Below are positions 26,033 to 35,630 of a DNA stretch of 64,000 nt, one piece after another. Position 1 is the stretch's first letter. Every line of letters starts with the position of its first letter. The DNA lies in the NCBI RefSeq assembly GCF_000376105.1, contig NZ_AQWM01000006.1, forward strand, positions 1 through 64,000, read 5' to 3'. Made by a program: the position numbers and the translations under genes. Origin of the DNA: Asticcacaulis benevestitus DSM 16100 = ATCC BAA-896. Its GTDB lineage: Bacteria; Pseudomonadota; Alphaproteobacteria; Caulobacterales; Caulobacteraceae. The notes below the pieces were generated by a model, which was given only the letters and a program-made list of their open reading frames with translations, was not told the DNA's origin and ran no database searches.

Positions 26033-26614
26033 ATGACCGCCGAGCCTGAGCCTTCCGCGACTGATTCCAGTACGCGCCCCGTCTTTATCCTGCCGAAAAC
26101 CGTTGCGCTGGTCGGCCTGATGGGCGTGGGCAAGACCACCATCGGCAAGCGCCTGGCCGACCATTTCGGCCTGCCCTTCGTCGATGCCGACGAGGAGATC
26201 GAAAAGGCCGCCGGCATGACCGTCGCCGACATCTTCGCCAACTATGGCGAGAAGGGCTTCCGTGACGGCGAGCAGCGCGTCATCGCCCGTCTGCTCGATG
26301 GCGAACCGCGCATCCTGGCCACCGGCGGCGGCGCCCTCACCCATCCGCTCACGCGCGAACGCCTGAAAGCCAAGGCGATCACCCTGTGGCTGAAAACCGA
26401 TCTCAAGGTGCTGGCCCGTCGCGTCGCCAACCGCCCGCACCGCCCCTTGCTCAAAGACCGCAACCCGATGGACGTCCTGAAAGAACACGTGAAAACCCGT
26501 TATCCCCTTTATGAAATGGCCGATGTGACGGTCGACACCGGCGATCAAAGCCACGTCAAATCGCTCGATCAGGTTTTGAGCGCCCTTCACGCATACGTCA
26601 CAGGTGGACAATGA
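26033..26614 (+). CDS. aroK: Shikimate kinase
   Basis: 193 residues from the ATG at 26033; the open frame extends far upstream but only across xerD. Walker A is GLMGVGKTT at 28-36; the shikimate-binding [16 protein letters not shown] and ATGGGAL segments and the lid RPHRPLL follow. It phosphorylates shikimate in aromatic amino acid synthesis. The stop overlaps the aroB ATG by four bases. A 20-residue N-terminal extension before the P-loop region is slightly longer than E. coli AroK. Confidence 0.93.
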   Translation: MTAEPEPSATDSSTRPVFILPKTVALVGLMGVGKTTIGKRLADHFGLPFVDADEEIEKAAGMTVADIFANYGEKGFRDGEQRVIARLLDGEPRILATGGGALTHPLTRERLKAKAITLWLKTDLKVLARRVANRPHRPLLKDRNPMDVLKEHVKTRYPLYEMADVTVDTGDQSHVKSLDQVLSALHAYVTGGQ

Positions 26615-27750
26615 GCGACTATCGCCGCATCCCGGTTTCGGGCGAAGGCTTCAAGCCCTATGACGTCATCGTCGGCGCCGGTCTGCTGGAAGACGCCGAA
26701 GCGTGGGTCGGCCCGTTCCTCGTCAACAAGCGCGTGGTCATGGTCACCGATTCGATCGTCGGCCCGCTGCATGCCGACCGCATTCTGGCGCAGTTCGAAG
26801 CCGCCGGCCACAAGACGCACAAGATCGTGGTGCCGGCCGGCGAGGAAAGCAAATCCTACGACGGCCTGAAATTCGTCGTCGACGCCATGCTTGACTATGG
26901 CCTTGACCGCAAGGATGTGGTGATCGCGCTGGGTGGCGGCGTGATCGGCGACCTGACCGGCTTCGCCTGCGCCATCTATATGCGCGGCATCGACTTTATC
27001 CAGATCCCCACCACCGTGCTGGCCCAGGTCGATTCATCGGTCGGCGGCAAGACGGCCATCGACCACGAAAAGGGCAAGAACCTGATCGGCGCCTTCTGGC
27101 AGCCTCGTCTGGTGTTGTGCGATCTGGATATCCTCAAAACCCTGCCGGCGCGTGAAATCAAGTGCGGTTACGCCGAGATCATCAAGTACGGCCTGCTCGG
27201 CGACAAGGCCTTCTTCGACTGGCTGGAAGCCCATGACAGCGACGTTCTGGCACTGGAACCCGCCGCCATCCTGCACGCCGTGGCGCGATCGGTCGAGATG
27301 AAGGCCGAGATTGTCGCCGCTGATGAACGCGAAGGCGGCCAACGCGCCCTGCTCAATCTGGGTCACACCTTCGGCCATGCGCTCGAAGCGGAGGTTGGTT
27401 TTGGCGATACCCTGCTGCATGGCGAGGCCGTCGCCATCGGCATGGCGCAGGCCTTCCGTTACAGCGCACTCAATGGCGAATGCACCGAGGAAGAAGAGGC
27501 GCGCGCCGTCGCCGCCATCCGCCACGCCGGCTTGCCGACGCGCATGTCCGACATCCGGAATGAACCTTTCGTTGCCGACCGCCTGATCACCCATATGGGC
27601 CATGACAAAAAGGCCGAGGGCGGCACCCTGACCTTTGTTCTGGTCAGCGGCATCGGTCACGCCTTCGTCGCCAAGAAGGTCAGCGCCGAACTGATCGCCG
27701 AATTCCTCGTCCTCGACGGCGCCGTTTCTGCCGTTTCCGCGCCCGCTTAA
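26611..27750 (+). CDS. aroB: 3-dehydroquinate synthase
   Basis: 379 residues. NAD-binding [14 protein letters not shown], the [20 protein letters not shown] block and the zinc ligands in [14 protein letters not shown] and [11 protein letters not shown] are all present. It forms the first ring of the shikimate pathway from DAHP. Translationally coupled to aroK. The next gene, a CBS-domain transporter, begins 12 bases later and is likely on the same transcript. Confidence 0.95.
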   Translation: MSDYRRIPVSGEGFKPYDVIVGAGLLEDAEAWVGPFLVNKRVVMVTDSIVGPLHADRILAQFEAAGHKTHKIVVPAGEESKSYDGLKFVVDAMLDYGLDRKDVVIALGGGVIGDLTGFACAIYMRGIDFIQIPTTVLAQVDSSVGGKTAIDHEKGKNLIGAFWQPRLVLCDLDILKTLPAREIKCGYAEIIKYGLLGDKAFFDWLEAHDSDVLALEPAAILHAVARSVEMKAEIVAADEREGGQRALLNLGHTFGHALEAEVGFGDTLLHGEAVAIGMAQAFRYSALNGECTEEEEARAVAAIRHAGLPTRMSDIRNEPFVADRLITHMGHDKKAEGGTLTFVLVSGIGHAFVAKKVSAELIAEFLVLDGAVSAVSAPA

Positions 27751-27762
27751 AGGCCACATCCC

Positions 27763-29031
27763 ATGCTGATCGCCGCGCTGATAACCCTCATTCCGGTCCT
27801 GATCGTTATTCTGGGGGTGTCCGCCCTGTTCAGCGCCGGCGAAACCTCGCTGACCGCCGCGTCGCGCGGCCGGATGCACCAGCTTGAGCGCGACGGCGAC
27901 AAGGCGGCCAAGCGCGTCAACAAGCTTCTGACCAATCAGGAAAAGATGATCGGCGCCATCCTGCTGCTGCAGAATGTTCTCAATATCGGCGCGGCCGCCA
28001 TCGCCACCATCTCGATCGACCGCGCTATCCCCGGCCCCTGGGGCGCCGCCATCTCGACCGGAGTCATGACCGTGCTGGTGCTGGTGTTCGCCGAGGTGCT
28101 GCCGAAGACCCTGGCCATCATGCGCCCGGAAGACACCGCGCGCTTCATGTCACGGCCGGTTATGTGGATCGTGATTGCCTTTGGGCCGGCGATCAATGCT
28201 GTACAATGGTTCGTGCGCGCCGTGCTCGGCCTGTTCGGCGTCAAGCTCTCGATGGAGGTTGACGTTCTGGCGGCACACGAAGAGATCCGTGGCGCGGTCG
28301 AATACCATCACGACGAAGGCGCGGTGAAAAGTGACGATCGCAATATGTTCCGCGGCGTGCTCGATCTGGCCGATCTTGATGTCAGCCAGATCATGGTCCA
28401 CCGCAAACAGATCGACATGATCGACGCCGATTTGACGACGGCCGAGATCATCGAGGCCGCGCTCAGTTTCAGCCATACACGCGTGCCGCTCTACAAGGAC
28501 AACACAGAAAACATCATCGGCGTGCTGCACGCCCGCGACCTGATGGCGGCGGTGACGCGCTCCAGGGGCGACGTCAACAGCGTCGATGTCATGGCGATTA
28601 TCCGCGAACCGTGGTTCATCCCCGACACCACCAATCTGAAGGATCAGTTGGCGGCCTTCCTCAAGAAGAAGTCGCACTTCGCCCTGGTGGTCGATGAATA
28701 CGGCGCCCTGCAGGGTCTGGTGACCCTGGAAGATATTCTGGAAGAGATCGTTGGCGAAATCGACGATGAGCACGATGCCGTGCTGACCTCGCTGCGCAAG
28801 CAGGCCGATGGTTCGATCCACGTCGATGGCGATATGCCGATCCGCGATCTCAACCGCGCTATGGACTGGGATCTGCCGGACGACAACGCTGTGAGCGTGG
28901 CCGGACTGGTCATCCACGAGGCCCGCACCATTCCCGAACCTGGCCAGACCTTCATCTTCTATGGCCGCAAGTTCCAGATCATGCGCAAGCAACGCAATCA
29001 GATCATGGCGATCCGGATTTCGCCGGTCTGA
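27763..29031 (+). CDS. CNNM/CorB-CorC family (HlyC/CorC) transporter
   Basis: 422 residues. Residues 1-190 are a DUF21 (CNNM) membrane domain with SALFSAGETSLTAASRGRM and four hydrophobic segments. Two CBS domains follow (about 205-330, with DVSQIMVHRKQIDMID and LVTLEDILEEIVGEI), then a C-terminal CorC_HlyC domain. Proteins of this family are linked to Mg2+ or Co2+ efflux. In the aro operon by position; the functional link is not clear. Confidence 0.88.
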   Translation: MLIAALITLIPVLIVILGVSALFSAGETSLTAASRGRMHQLERDGDKAAKRVNKLLTNQEKMIGAILLLQNVLNIGAAAIATISIDRAIPGPWGAAISTGVMTVLVLVFAEVLPKTLAIMRPEDTARFMSRPVMWIVIAFGPAINAVQWFVRAVLGLFGVKLSMEVDVLAAHEEIRGAVEYHHDEGAVKSDDRNMFRGVLDLADLDVSQIMVHRKQIDMIDADLTTAEIIEAALSFSHTRVPLYKDNTENIIGVLHARDLMAAVTRSRGDVNSVDVMAIIREPWFIPDTTNLKDQLAAFLKKKSHFALVVDEYGALQGLVTLEDILEEIVGEIDDEHDAVLTSLRKQADGSIHVDGDMPIRDLNRAMDWDLPDDNAVSVAGLVIHEARTIPEPGQTFIFYGRKFQIMRKQRNQIMAIRISPV

Positions 29032-29048
29032 GATCACCGAGGGGGACT

Positions 29049-29546
29049 ATGCGCCAGTTCACAATAAACTGCGTTGTCTTGCTCGCTTTGACGACGCCGG
29101 TGATGGCAGCGGCTACCTGCAAGCCATCGCCAAAAGTCTCCGCCTATCTCAATACGCAACCAAGCTGGCATATCAGATCACACCATCAATTAAGCTCTGA
29201 TGATCGGACCCTATGGCAGCGTTATCGCCCTGATTCCTGCCTGGGTTTGGCGCAGGCAGACTTAAGCGGCAACGGCCATCTCTCCTCTGCACTGGTGCTC
29301 GAAAAAGGAGAGCAGACCCGGCTGATCATTCTGCTGGAACGCCAAGGTAAACTGGAAGAAAAGCCAATAAAGGCCCAAGGACGCTATGTCGTCCATACTG
29401 CGCAGCCCGGCGTTACCTATGAATTTAAGACCCGCAAACGCTATGACTTGAAACATCAGTCCTTCGTCTTTGAGGTCATGGAAGCCCGCGCAGAGCAATA
29501 TTACTGGCGCGATGGCAAGCTCAGTTCCATCCTGATCACCGATTAA
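29049..29546 (+). CDS. Uncharacterised exported protein
   Basis: 165 residues. A signal peptide (about 1-21, cleaved near VMAAA) is followed by a soluble domain with two Cys (about 24 and 64) and a C-terminal DGKLSSILITD edge strand. Similar small secreted proteins in Caulobacterales have no known function. GAGGGGG precedes the ATG. It follows the CorC-type gene after 17 bases and ends at a bidirectional terminator. Confidence 0.62.
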   Translation: MRQFTINCVVLLALTTPVMAAATCKPSPKVSAYLNTQPSWHIRSHHQLSSDDRTLWQRYRPDSCLGLAQADLSGNGHLSSALVLEKGEQTRLIILLERQGKLEEKPIKAQGRYVVHTAQPGVTYEFKTRKRYDLKHQSFVFEVMEARAEQYYWRDGKLSSILITD

Positions 29547-29550
29547 AACA

Positions 29551-29578
29551 AAACCCGCCGGATCGCTCCGGCGGGTTT
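29551..29578. terminator. Bidirectional Rho-independent terminator
   Basis: AAACCCGCCGGA (29551-29562), loop TCGC, TCCGGCGGGTTT (29567-29578). The A/T ends give a T-run in both directions. It separates the convergent exported-protein gene and the efflux pump gene. Confidence 0.88.
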
Positions 29579-29586
29579 TATCTGTC

Positions 29587-32500
29587 TTAGAAGTACGTCT
29601 CCGACTTGGGCCGACCATCATAATGATCGTCATCATCCGGCGTCGACGGTTCGGGATCGTCTCTCCCCTCAGCCTTGATATTAATGAACCGGCCAAAGAA
29701 GTTCGACATCTTGTCGACCAGCTCATAAGCCACCGGCACGAACAGCAACGACAGCAGGGTCGAGGTGATCAGACCGCCGATCACGGCCACGGCCATCGGC
29801 TGACGGAAGCTGTCAGACCCCAGAGCCACCGGCAACATGCCGGCACCCATGGCGACCGTGGTCATCACGATCGGACGAGCGCGCTTGTGGGCCGATTCGA
29901 TCAGGGCCTCAGCGCGCGACATGCCTTCCTTCATCGACATCATGGCGTATTCGACCAGCAGGATCGAGTTCTTCGCCGCAATGCCGGTGAGCATGATCAG
30001 GCCGATCAGGGACGGCATGGACATGCTCATGCGGCAGGCGATCAGGGCGATAAACGCGCCCCCGAAGCACAAAGGCAAGGCCAGCAGGATGGTGATCGGG
30101 TGGCTGAACGAACCGAACAACAGCACCAGAACGACATACATCAGCAAGATGCCGGTCAGGATGGCGATGATAAAGTTCGGAATCATTTCCGCGAAGTCTT
30201 CGTTGTTCGGATTGACGACGATGTGGACGCCCGGAATCTCGCCAGCCTTGATCTTCTTCATGACCGGGGTGGCCAGAACCGCCGCATCCGCGATCCCATT
30301 AGGCACGCCGTTCAAGTCAGCATTGACCGTGGCCGAACGGGTCCGGTCGATGCGGTTGATCGCGATAGGACCGGCGCCGAAGGTGATATCCGCCACCGCC
30401 GACAGCGGCACCGAGGTGCCATACTTGGTCGGCACCATCAGGGTTTCGAGATTGGTGACGTTCGTGCGGGCGTCTTCCTTGAGCAGGACACGGATCGGAA
30501 TCTGGCGGTCGCCGTCATTGTACTTGGCCAGGATTTGATCGATATCGCCCATGGTGGCGACGCGCGCAGCGGAAGAAATGGTGTTGGTAGAAACGCCCAT
30601 CAGCGCCGCCTGGTCAGGCTTGGGCGTGATGATGATTTCCGGACGCACCAGATTATCCGCCGAGTGGACGTTGGTGAGAGAAGGCAGGGCCGACATTTCA
30701 CGCAGCAATTGCTGGGAGGTGGTGCGCAGCAGTTCTTCATTATCCGAAGCGAGGATATAGGCCACGCCGGTGCCGCCGCCGCCATCCTGACCAAAGCTGG
30801 TATGCACGCCAGGATAATTTTTCAGCGTCTCGGAGAACTTCTGCTCGAACTGGGCCTGAGACAGCTTGCGCTTGCTTTTCGGTACCAGGTTGATGGTGAT
30901 CGTGGCGCTTTCCATGTTTTCCGTCACATAGGTGCTGGAAACTTCCGGGTGCGACTTGAGGTCGCCTAGGATGCGCTTGACCACATTGTCGGTTTCCGCG
31001 AGCGTAGCCCCAGGCGTCAGTGACAGGCTCATCACCGAGCGGCTTTCGTCGCTGGCCGGGATGTTGTCGCTCGGAATGGTGATCAGCATACCCGCCGATC
31101 CGATGAAGAACAGGATCGAGCAAACAACGACCAGAATTTTGTGACGCAGGCAAAAGCGCAGCATTTTCAGATAAGTCTGCATCCAGAAGGGTTCGTCATC
31201 CTTATGCTTGGTATTGGTACGTAGCAGATAGGCGCCCATCAGCGGTGTCAGGGTCCGCGCCACGATCAGCGAGAAGAAGACGCTGACGCAGGAGGCGATG
31301 GCGAAGCTCTTGAAGAACTGGCCAACGATGCCCGGCATGAAGCCGGTCGGCGCAAACACGGCGATCAGGGTCGCGGTGGTCGCCACGACGGCCAGGCCGA
31401 TTTCGTCGGCAGCCTCGATGGCCGCTTGATAGGGCTTCTTGCCGGCGCGGATGTGCCGAACGATATTTTCGATTTCGACGATGGCGTCATCGACCAGGAT
31501 ACCGACCGTCAGCGACAGCGCCAGAAGAGTCACCACGTTGAACGACTGGTTGAAGATGTGCATGACGAAGAAGGTCGGCAGCAGCGACATTGGCATGGCG
31601 ATGGCGGAGACGAACGTCGCCCGCCAGTCGCGCAGGAACAGCCAGACCACCAGCACGGCCAGGGCCGCACCGATCAGCAGGGCTTCCATCGACGTATCGA
31701 AACTGCGCTGCACCTCGTTGACGCTCGATGACACCTCCTCGATCTGCACGTTCGGGTTAGAGGCCTGCAAGGCCTTAATGGCTTCGCGGACGCCTTCGGC
31801 AACGTGGACTTCCGATGTGCCGCGGGTGCGCTGGACGCTGAAGCCGACGACCTCATTGCCATTGTGACGCGCCCGGACGCGGGGCTCGGACCAGGTGTCG
31901 GAGACCGTGGCGATATCCCCGAGACGGACCGTGCCACCATTGGACAGTGTGATGCGCGTATCCGACAGTTGCTGGATGCTGTCAGCGCCGCCAACGGTAC
32001 GGATCGTCTGTTCGGCGTTGCCGGAATTGAAGCGGCCGCCCGGCATGTTGACATTGAACGAACGCAGTTGCTGGCTGACATCGCCGGCGGTCACGCCCTG
32101 CGCCGCCAGCTTGGACGGATCGAGTTCGATGCGGATTTCACGATTGACGCCGCCATCGCGGGTCAGACCGGACACGCCCTTGACCGCCAGGGCCTTTTTG
32201 GCCACGTCGTTATCGACATACCAGCTCAGGTCTTCCGGCGACATATTGGCGGCGCGGATGGTGTAGCTCAGCAGGGGCTGGCCTTGCGCGTTCTCGACAC
32301 GCGAGACGATGGGGTCCTGCACATCGGACGGCAGGTTGCCGCGCACGCCAGCCACGGCGTTGCGCACGTCGTTGGTCGCTTTTTCAAGATCGACGTCAAG
32401 CTGGAAGGTCACCAGGGTCGTGGAAGCGCCTTCATTGACGATGGACTGGATATGGCGCACGCCGCCGAGACCTGACACCGAGTCCTCAACGATGCGCGTG

Positions 32501-32727
32501 ACCTGATTTTGCAGTTCGGTCGGCGCCGCACCCGAACGGATAACGGTGACGACCACGATCGGGAAGTCGATATCCGGCCAGTTGTTGATGCGCAGTTGCT
32601 GGAATCCGAGGATGCCGGCGACGGTCATCACAAGGAAAAAAACGAGCGTAGGGATGGGGTTGCGGATCGACCAGGAAGAAATCTGGAAGCCGCCCCCGCC
32701 TTGAGGTGAGGCTGCTTGAGATGACAT
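29587..32727 (-). CDS. RND efflux pump, inner-membrane permease
   Basis: 1046 residues from the ATG at 32727, preceded by GGAGAG; a GTG five codons earlier is less likely. Twelve membrane helices with two large periplasmic loops. The first helix region (NPIPTLVFFLVM) and the porter domains are those of the AcrB/MexB-like HAE1 group. TM4 has VGILVDDAIVEIENI, with the Asp pair used for proton relay. The adaptor gene precedes it with a one-base gap. No TolC-type gene is present, so the outer-membrane partner is elsewhere. Substrates unknown. Confidence 0.9.
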   Translation of the reverse strand: MSSQAASPQGGGGFQISSWSIRNPIPTLVFFLVMTVAGILGFQQLRINNWPDIDFPIVVVTVIRSGAAPTELQNQVTRIVEDSVSGLGGVRHIQSIVNEGASTTLVTFQLDVDLEKATNDVRNAVAGVRGNLPSDVQDPIVSRVENAQGQPLLSYTIRAANMSPEDLSWYVDNDVAKKALAVKGVSGLTRDGGVNREIRIELDPSKLAAQGVTAGDVSQQLRSFNVNMPGGRFNSGNAEQTIRTVGGADSIQQLSDTRITLSNGGTVRLGDIATVSDTWSEPRVRARHNGNEVVGFSVQRTRGTSEVHVAEGVREAIKALQASNPNVQIEEVSSSVNEVQRSFDTSMEALLIGAALAVLVVWLFLRDWRATFVSAIAMPMSLLPTFFVMHIFNQSFNVVTLLALSLTVGILVDDAIVEIENIVRHIRAGKKPYQAAIEAADEIGLAVVATTATLIAVFAPTGFMPGIVGQFFKSFAIASCVSVFFSLIVARTLTPLMGAYLLRTNTKHKDDEPFWMQTYLKMLRFCLRHKILVVVCSILFFIGSAGMLITIPSDNIPASDESRSVMSLSLTPGATLAETDNVVKRILGDLKSHPEVSSTYVTENMESATITINLVPKSKRKLSQAQFEQKFSETLKNYPGVHTSFGQDGGGGTGVAYILASDNEELLRTTSQQLLREMSALPSLTNVHSADNLVRPEIIITPKPDQAALMGVSTNTISSAARVATMGDIDQILAKYNDGDRQIPIRVLLKEDARTNVTNLETLMVPTKYGTSVPLSAVADITFGAGPIAINRIDRTRSATVNADLNGVPNGIADAAVLATPVMKKIKAGEIPGVHIVVNPNNEDFAEMIPNFIIAILTGILLMYVVLVLLFGSFSHPITILLALPLCFGGAFIALIACRMSMSMPSLIGLIMLTGIAAKNSILLVEYAMMSMKEGMSRAEALIESAHKRARPIVMTTVAMGAGMLPVALGSDSFRQPMAVAVIGGLITSTLLSLLFVPVAYELVDKMSNFFGRFINIKAEGRDDPEPSTPDDDDHYDGRPKSETYF

Positions 32728-32728
32728 C

Positions 32729-33856
32729 TTAGTGCTCTCCACCGGTTTGCGCTGCCGTGGCCTTCACGGCATCACCGTCGTTCAGGAAGCCTGCACCCGT
32801 CGTAATGACGCGATCACCGACCGAGACCCCATCACGAACGATGATGTCCTTGGTGGGCGTCGTGGGCCCGACGGTGACCTTGCGCAGATGGACCTTGTTG
32901 TCCGAACCGAGCAGATAGACCTGCGGCACGTTTTCGTTATAGACAATGGCGCTTTGCGGCACGAGCATGACGTTCTGCGCGCCGGCATTGATGGTGCCGG
33001 AGGCGAACATGCCGGGACGCAGGCCCGATGACCATGGCACGCTGATGCGCGCATAGCCCAGACGGGTGGAGGGATCGACCATCGGCGTGACGATACGGAC
33101 CGTGCCACTGACCGGACCGGTCGACTGGCTGGTCACGGTGGCCGGGAGGCCAGCCGAAATGCCCTTGAGGTCGGTTTCGACGACTTCCATGTTCAGTTCG
33201 ATGCGGCCATCACGGACAATTTTGAACAGTTCTGCGCCTTGCGAGATGTTCTGGCCGAGCACGGCGGTACGGTGCGTGATGATGCCTGAGACCGGCGCGC
33301 GCACGGTCGCCATATTGACCTGGGTCTGGGCCGTCTGCATGGCGGCCTCGGTGGTCAGCTTGGCGGCTTCGGCGTTATCGAGCGCCGCCGCCGACAGATA
33401 GCCCTGCTGGAACAGGGTCTGGGCGCGCTGATAGGCCTTGTTGGACTGGTTATAATTGGCCTGCGCCTGCTTGAGCTGGGCTTGCAGCAGCACGTCGTTC
33501 ATTTTCAGCAGGGGCTGCCCCTGCTTAACGGTCTGGCCTTCATCGGCGAGCAGGGCAACGGCGGTCAGGCCGCCGGTTTCGGCGCCAACAGCCACTTCCT
33601 GCCAGGCGCTGACCGTACCGGTACCGCTAACAAGAACCGGCGCGTTATCGTTACGCACCATGGCGAAATTGACCACTGAGGCGTGGCCTGCCGCAGCATG
33701 AGCTGCCGGCTTGCCATCCTTGGTCTCGTCCTTCTTCTTGCCGGAACAGGCGCTGACGCCCAAAGCCAGCACCAAAGTCGCCACCCAACCCGCCACCATC
33801 AACGGCGACCGGTTTTTTAAACCGCCCGACACCCTGAAATCACCCGTCATGCCCAT
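32729..33856 (-). CDS. RND efflux pump periplasmic adaptor (membrane fusion protein), lipoprotein
   Basis: About 375 residues from the ATG at 33856 (TAGGA upstream); longer starts have no support. The signal has a lipobox LGVSAC, so it is probably a lipoprotein. Typical adaptor order: barrel-sandwich lipoyl halves (ALLADEGQTVKQGQPLL and APVSGIITHRTAVLGQ), a coiled-coil hairpin of about 50 residues between them, then beta-barrel and membrane-proximal domains. Operon with the permease. Confidence 0.88.
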   Translation of the reverse strand: MGMTGDFRVSGGLKNRSPLMVAGWVATLVLALGVSACSGKKKDETKDGKPAAHAAAGHASVVNFAMVRNDNAPVLVSGTGTVSAWQEVAVGAETGGLTAVALLADEGQTVKQGQPLLKMNDVLLQAQLKQAQANYNQSNKAYQRAQTLFQQGYLSAAALDNAEAAKLTTEAAMQTAQTQVNMATVRAPVSGIITHRTAVLGQNISQGAELFKIVRDGRIELNMEVVETDLKGISAGLPATVTSQSTGPVSGTVRIVTPMVDPSTRLGYARISVPWSSGLRPGMFASGTINAGAQNVMLVPQSAIVYNENVPQVYLLGSDNKVHLRKVTVGPTTPTKDIIVRDGVSVGDRVITTGAGFLNDGDAVKATAAQTGGEH

Positions 33857-34168
33857 TGATCCTACTTTTATCGCTTCGCCCTTATGGGTCGAAAGTCGTT
33901 GTTTCTTACGCTTTACTCTGATGTGCAGCCCGTTGTGAGTCAACGAAGCGCTACATTACAAATCTTTCATCACGCGCACAGAACAAGACGAATGCACCCC
34001 GCACATTCGTGTCACATTTCGCTATAGCACAAATCGACAGAAAACTGTCAGTAGCCAAACAGCATCATCGCTTGAAATGAAGGTTAACAGCGGCGATAAG
34101 TTTTTAAACCTGAGTGCAATTTTACAATATTGCCGTCAGGTTGGGACGAAATGCTTAAGGAGAGCGCG
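33857..34168. other. Intergenic promoter region between efflux operon and zinc protease
   Basis: 312 bases, AT-richer than its surroundings. It must carry divergent promoters. The only structured element I see is the 23-base dyad at 33988-34010 (ACGAATG, nine bases, CATTCGT). No ORF worth calling. Confidence 0.5.
33988..34010. promoter_or_regulatory. Inverted repeat, candidate operator of the efflux operon
   Basis: ACGAATG (33988-33994) and CATTCGT (34004-34010), separated by nine bases. It lies about 130 bases before the adaptor start. TetR-family repressors often control such pumps, but no repressor gene is adjacent. Confidence 0.35.
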
Positions 34169-35020
34169 ATGAGATGGCAGATGGGGCGACGTGGCGGCGT
34201 TGAAGACCGTCGCGGTGGCGGGGGCGGCATGGGACCGGTCGCCGGCGGCGGCGGTGTCGTCCTGGTGGTCGTGGCCCTGATCGGTTATTTCGTTTTCGGC
34301 ATCGATCCGCAGCAGATCATGAGCGCCGGCAGCCAGATCGGCGGCTCGCAACCGGTGGCGGAGAGCCAGGCCAGCACCGGCACGCCCTCCGATGAAGAGG
34401 GCCAGTTCGCCGACGTCATCCACACCTCAGCCAACGACACCTGGGCAGAGCTATTCAAGTCGGGTGGCGAGCGTTACCGCCCCTCCACCATCGTGCTCTA
34501 CAATCAGGGCACCCAAACCGGTTGCGGCTATGGTGAGGCGGCCATGGGCCCCTTCTATTGCCCCGGCGACGAGAAGGTCTATATCGACCTCAATTTCTTC
34601 CGTACCCTTGACGGCCAGCTTGGCGCGCCCGGCGATTTCGCCAAGGCCTATGTCATTGCCCACGAAGTGGGGCACCACGTCCAGAAGGTGCTCGGCACCA
34701 GCGACAAGGTGGCCCGCGAAGAACAGCGCCTGAGCAAGACCGGCGCCAACGCCCTCTCCGTCAAGCTCGAACTCCAGGCTGATTGTTACGCCGGTGTCTG
34801 GGCCAAACAGTCGAACGCCAAAAACAATTGGATCGAGGCCGGTGATATCGACGAAGCGCTCGGCGCCGCCACGGCGGTAGGTGATGACACCTTGCAGGAA
34901 CGCGCCCAGGGCCGCGTGGTGCCTGACAGCTTCACGCACGGCTCGTCAGCTCAGCGCACGCACTGGTTCAAGGCCGGCTTTGCCAGCGGCGATCCGAACT
35001 CATGTGATACTTTTTCTTGA
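34169..35020 (+). CDS. Neutral zinc metallopeptidase (YpfJ family)
   Basis: 283 residues from the ATG at 34169 (AAGGAG upstream); the opening MRWQ...VEDRR matches the start of E. coli YpfJ. One membrane helix at about 28-45 follows a Gly-rich stretch; the rest is outside the cytosol. The zinc site is HEVGHH at 165-170. The ending with FASGDPNSCDTF is conserved in the family. Substrate unknown. Confidence 0.88.
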   Translation: MRWQMGRRGGVEDRRGGGGGMGPVAGGGGVVLVVVALIGYFVFGIDPQQIMSAGSQIGGSQPVAESQASTGTPSDEEGQFADVIHTSANDTWAELFKSGGERYRPSTIVLYNQGTQTGCGYGEAAMGPFYCPGDEKVYIDLNFFRTLDGQLGAPGDFAKAYVIAHEVGHHVQKVLGTSDKVAREEQRLSKTGANALSVKLELQADCYAGVWAKQSNAKNNWIEAGDIDEALGAATAVGDDTLQERAQGRVVPDSFTHGSSAQRTHWFKAGFASGDPNSCDTFS

Positions 35021-35147
35021 GCTCAAGCGCCGGACTAGGCGTCCCCCATGGCTTACGCGCACCATTTTTTTGAAAAGAGTTGGCGCGGCGGCCAGTCGGC
35101 CTTGCCAAAGCGCGTAATTCACGCTTTGGAATTGTAAAAGGTATTCA

Positions 35148-35630
35148 GTGTCTGCTTCTCCCATGCTTCCTGACCTTCCCATGATCTATGTTGATGCCGA
35201 CGCCTGTCCGGTCAAGGACGAGGCGATGCGCGTCGCCGCCCGCCACAAGCTCATTCTGACAATGGTCAGCAACGGCGGCATCCGTCCGTCACGCGATCCT
35301 TTGGTGCGGGTGTTCACGGTCGCCGAAGGGGCTGACGCCGCCGATGACTGGATCGTCGAACAGGCGCGCCCGAACGACATCGTTCTGACGGTTGACATTC
35401 CGCTGGCCGGTCGCGCGCTCGATAAGGGCTGTCATGTGCTGGGTTTTACCGGCAAGCCTTTCACCCAGGAGAGCATCGGGATGGCGCTTGCCATGCGGTC
35501 GCTCAATCAGCACCTGCGTGAAACCGGCGAGAGCAAGGGCTATAATGCAGGCTTTAGGCCGGCGGATCGCTCGGCCTTCCTCAATGCGCTGGAAAACCTG
35601 ATCGTCAAGGCTAAAAAAATCGTCGCCTAA
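35148..35630 (+). CDS. YaiI/YqxD (DUF188, UPF0178) family protein
   Basis: 160 residues from a GTG at 35148 with AAAAGG at good distance; ATG codons at 35163 and 35181 have none. The motif IYVDADACPVKDEA and the later LTVDIPLAGRALDKG are diagnostic. The fold resembles PIN nucleases, and the role is unknown. The stop overlaps the convergent gene's stop by four bases. Confidence 0.85.
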   Translation: MSASPMLPDLPMIYVDADACPVKDEAMRVAARHKLILTMVSNGGIRPSRDPLVRVFTVAEGADAADDWIVEQARPNDIVLTVDIPLAGRALDKGCHVLGFTGKPFTQESIGMALAMRSLNQHLRETGESKGYNAGFRPADRSAFLNALENLIVKAKKIVA

